From Xenopus tropicalis (lineage: Eukaryota > Chordata > Amphibia > Anura > Pipidae), in the NCBI RefSeq assembly GCF_000004195.4, contig NC_030682.2, positions 154,410,872 through 154,474,871 on the forward strand: DNA of 64,000 bases, given 5' to 3'. A program made the position numbers and the translations under genes. Below are positions 50,901 through 53,900 of the stretch, piece after piece. Position 1 is the first letter of the stretch; every line of letters begins with the position of its first letter. The notes beneath the pieces are model-generated. The model saw only the letters and a program-made list of their open reading frames with translations, was not told the origin of the DNA and did not search any database.

Positions 50901-53900
50901 ACTCCCAGGGGTTTCTGGACAAGGAATTCAGTTCTTGGGCCACCTGGGAATTGAGTGACAGGAGAAGAACTGATGTGAGAGACATGTGTGAACAGTGGCT
51001 TCTCTATTGGGCCCAACACTTGAAGGTGAGGGGGAGGGGAGGGGAAGGGGAGGGGAAGGGGAGGAGGAGGGGGAAGGGAAGGGGAGGGGGAAGGGGAGGG
51101 GGATGGGAGGGGAGGGGAGGGGGAGGAGGAGGGGAAAGGGGAGGGGAGGAGAAGACCCTGGGTCATCAGACCCCGAGAGGGCAGAGTAAGGAGACACTGG
51201 GTAATTAGGGGGCTTCTATTGGTTGTGGGGGAATCAGTATCAAGTTGCGGTGTTGAAGCCAAGAGGGAGATGCCTAGCGTTAGTATAGAGCTGGGACCCC
51301 CAACCAGTGGCTCGGGAGCAACACATTCCTCACCAACCCGTTTGATGTTGCTCCCAAAATAGGTGCCTACTATAAAATCTCTAACTTGGAGAAGTTGTGG
51401 AAACACAGAAACACAATTTTACTCCTAGCAGTCACATGGGGCTACCAAACAGCCAATCGCAGCCCTTATTTGGCACCCCCAAAGAACATTTTCATGCTTG
51501 TGTGCCTCTTATTCACTTCCTGGGTCTGCATAGGGTTGTCATGTGATACACAGTGAGCTCAAATGGAATCAAAGGGAGATATTTATCATGCTGTGTAAAA
51601 GTGGAGTAAAGCATTACTGGTGATGTTGCCCAGGGCAACCAATTAACAATTAGATTTCAACAGTTATGAAACCAAAGCAAAGCATCTGATTGGCTGCTAT
51701 GAGCAACATCAACTAGAGGTTGTATAAATATCCCTAATGTAGCGTTACCCTGTTACTAAAGTTTGTATAAATACCCGTTATGTAGCGTTACCCTGTTACT
51801 GTAGTTTGTATAAATACCCCTAATGAAGTGTTACCCTGTTACTATAGTTTGTATAAATACCCCCTAATGTAGCGTTACCCTGCTACTATAGTTTGTATAA
51901 ATACCCCTAATGTAGCGTTACCCTGTTACTATAGTTTGTATAAATACCCCTAATGTAGCGTTACCCTGTTACTATAGTTTGTATAAATACCCCTAATGTA
52001 GCGTTACCCTGTTTCTATAGTTTGTATAAATACCCCTAATGTAGCGTTACCCTGCTGCTATAGTTTGTATAAAAACCCCTAATGTAGTGTTACCCTGCTA
52101 CTATAGTTTGTATAAATACCCCCTAATGTAGCATTACCCTGTTACTATAGTTTGTATAAATACCCCTAATGTAGTGTTACCCTGCTACTATAGTTTGTAT
52201 AAATACCCCCTAATGTAGCGTTACCCTGTTACTATAGTTTGTATAAATACCCCTAATGTAGCGCTATCCTATTAATATAGTTTGTATAAATACCCCTAAT
52301 GTAGCGTTACCCTGCTGCTATAGTTTGTATAAATACCCCTAATGTAGTGTTACCCTGCTACTATAGTTTGTATAAATACCCCTAATGTAGCGTTACCCTG
52401 CTACTATAGTTTGTATGAATACCCCTAAAGTAGCGGTACCCTGCTACTATAGTTTGTATAAATACCCCCTAATGTAGCGTTACCCTGTTACTGTAGTTTG
52501 TATAAATACCCCTAATGAAGTGTTACCCTGTTACTATAGTTTGTATAAATACCCCTAATGTAGCGTTACCCTGCTACTATAGTTTGTATAAATACCCCTA
52601 ATGTAGCATTACCCTGCTACTATAGTTTGTATAAATACCCCTAATGTAGCATTACCCTGTTACTATAGTTTGTATAAATACCCCCTAATGTAGCATTACC
52701 CTGCTACTATAGTTTGTATAAATACCCCTAATGTAGCGTTACCCTGTTACTATAGTTTGTATAAATACCCCCTAATGTAGCGTTACCCTGCTACTATAGT
52801 TTGTATAAATACCCCTAATGTAGCGTTACCCTGTTACTATAGTTTGAATAAATACCCCTAATGTAGCGTTACCCTGTTACTATAGTTTGTATAAATACCC
52901 CTAATGTAGCGTTACCCTGTTACTATAGTTTGTATAAATACCCCTAATGTAGCGTTACCCTGTTACTATAAGTTTGTATAAATACCCCCTAATGTAGCAT
53001 TACCCTGTTACTATAGTTTGTATAAATACCCCTAATGTAGCACTATCCTATTAATATAGTTTGTATAAATACCCCTAATATAGCGTTACCCTGCTGCTAT
53101 AGTTTGTATAAATACCCCTAATGTAGTGTTACCCTGCTACTATAGTTTGTATAAATACCCCTAATGTAGCGCTATCCTATTAATATAGTTTGTATAAATA
53201 CCCCTAATGTAGTGTTACCCTGCTACTATAGTTTGTATAAATACCCCCTAATGTAGCGTTACCCTGTTACTATAGTTTGTATAAATACCCCTAATGTAGC
53301 GCTATCCTATTAATATAGTTTGTATAAATACCCCTAATGTAGCGTTACCCTGCTGCTATAGTTTGTATAAATACCCCTAATGTAGTGTTACCCTGCTACT
53401 ATAGTTTGTATAAATACCCCTAATGTAGCGTTACCCTGCTACTATAGGTTGTATGAATACCCCTAATGTAGAGGTACCCTGCTACTATAGTTTGTATAAA
53501 TACCCCCTAATGTAGCGTTACCCTGCTACTATAGTTTGTATAAATACCCCTAATGTAGTGTTACCCTGTTACTATAGTTTGTATAAATACCCCTAATGTA
53601 GCCTTACCCTGCTACTATAGTTTGTATAAATACCCCTAATGTAGCATTACCCTGCTACTATAGTTTATATAAATACCCTGCTGTGTAGCCCCGGGGGCAG
53701 CCATTCCTGCACCGGTACAGCTGGGGTGTTTGCTACAGAAACCCTACTATAGTTTATATAAATACCCCGCTGTGTAGCCCCGGGGGCAGCCATTCCTGCA
53801 CCGGTACAGCTGGGGTGTTTGCTACAGAAACCCTACTATAGTTTATATAAATACCCCGCTGTGTAGCCCCGGGGGCAGCCATTCCTGCACCGGTACAGCT

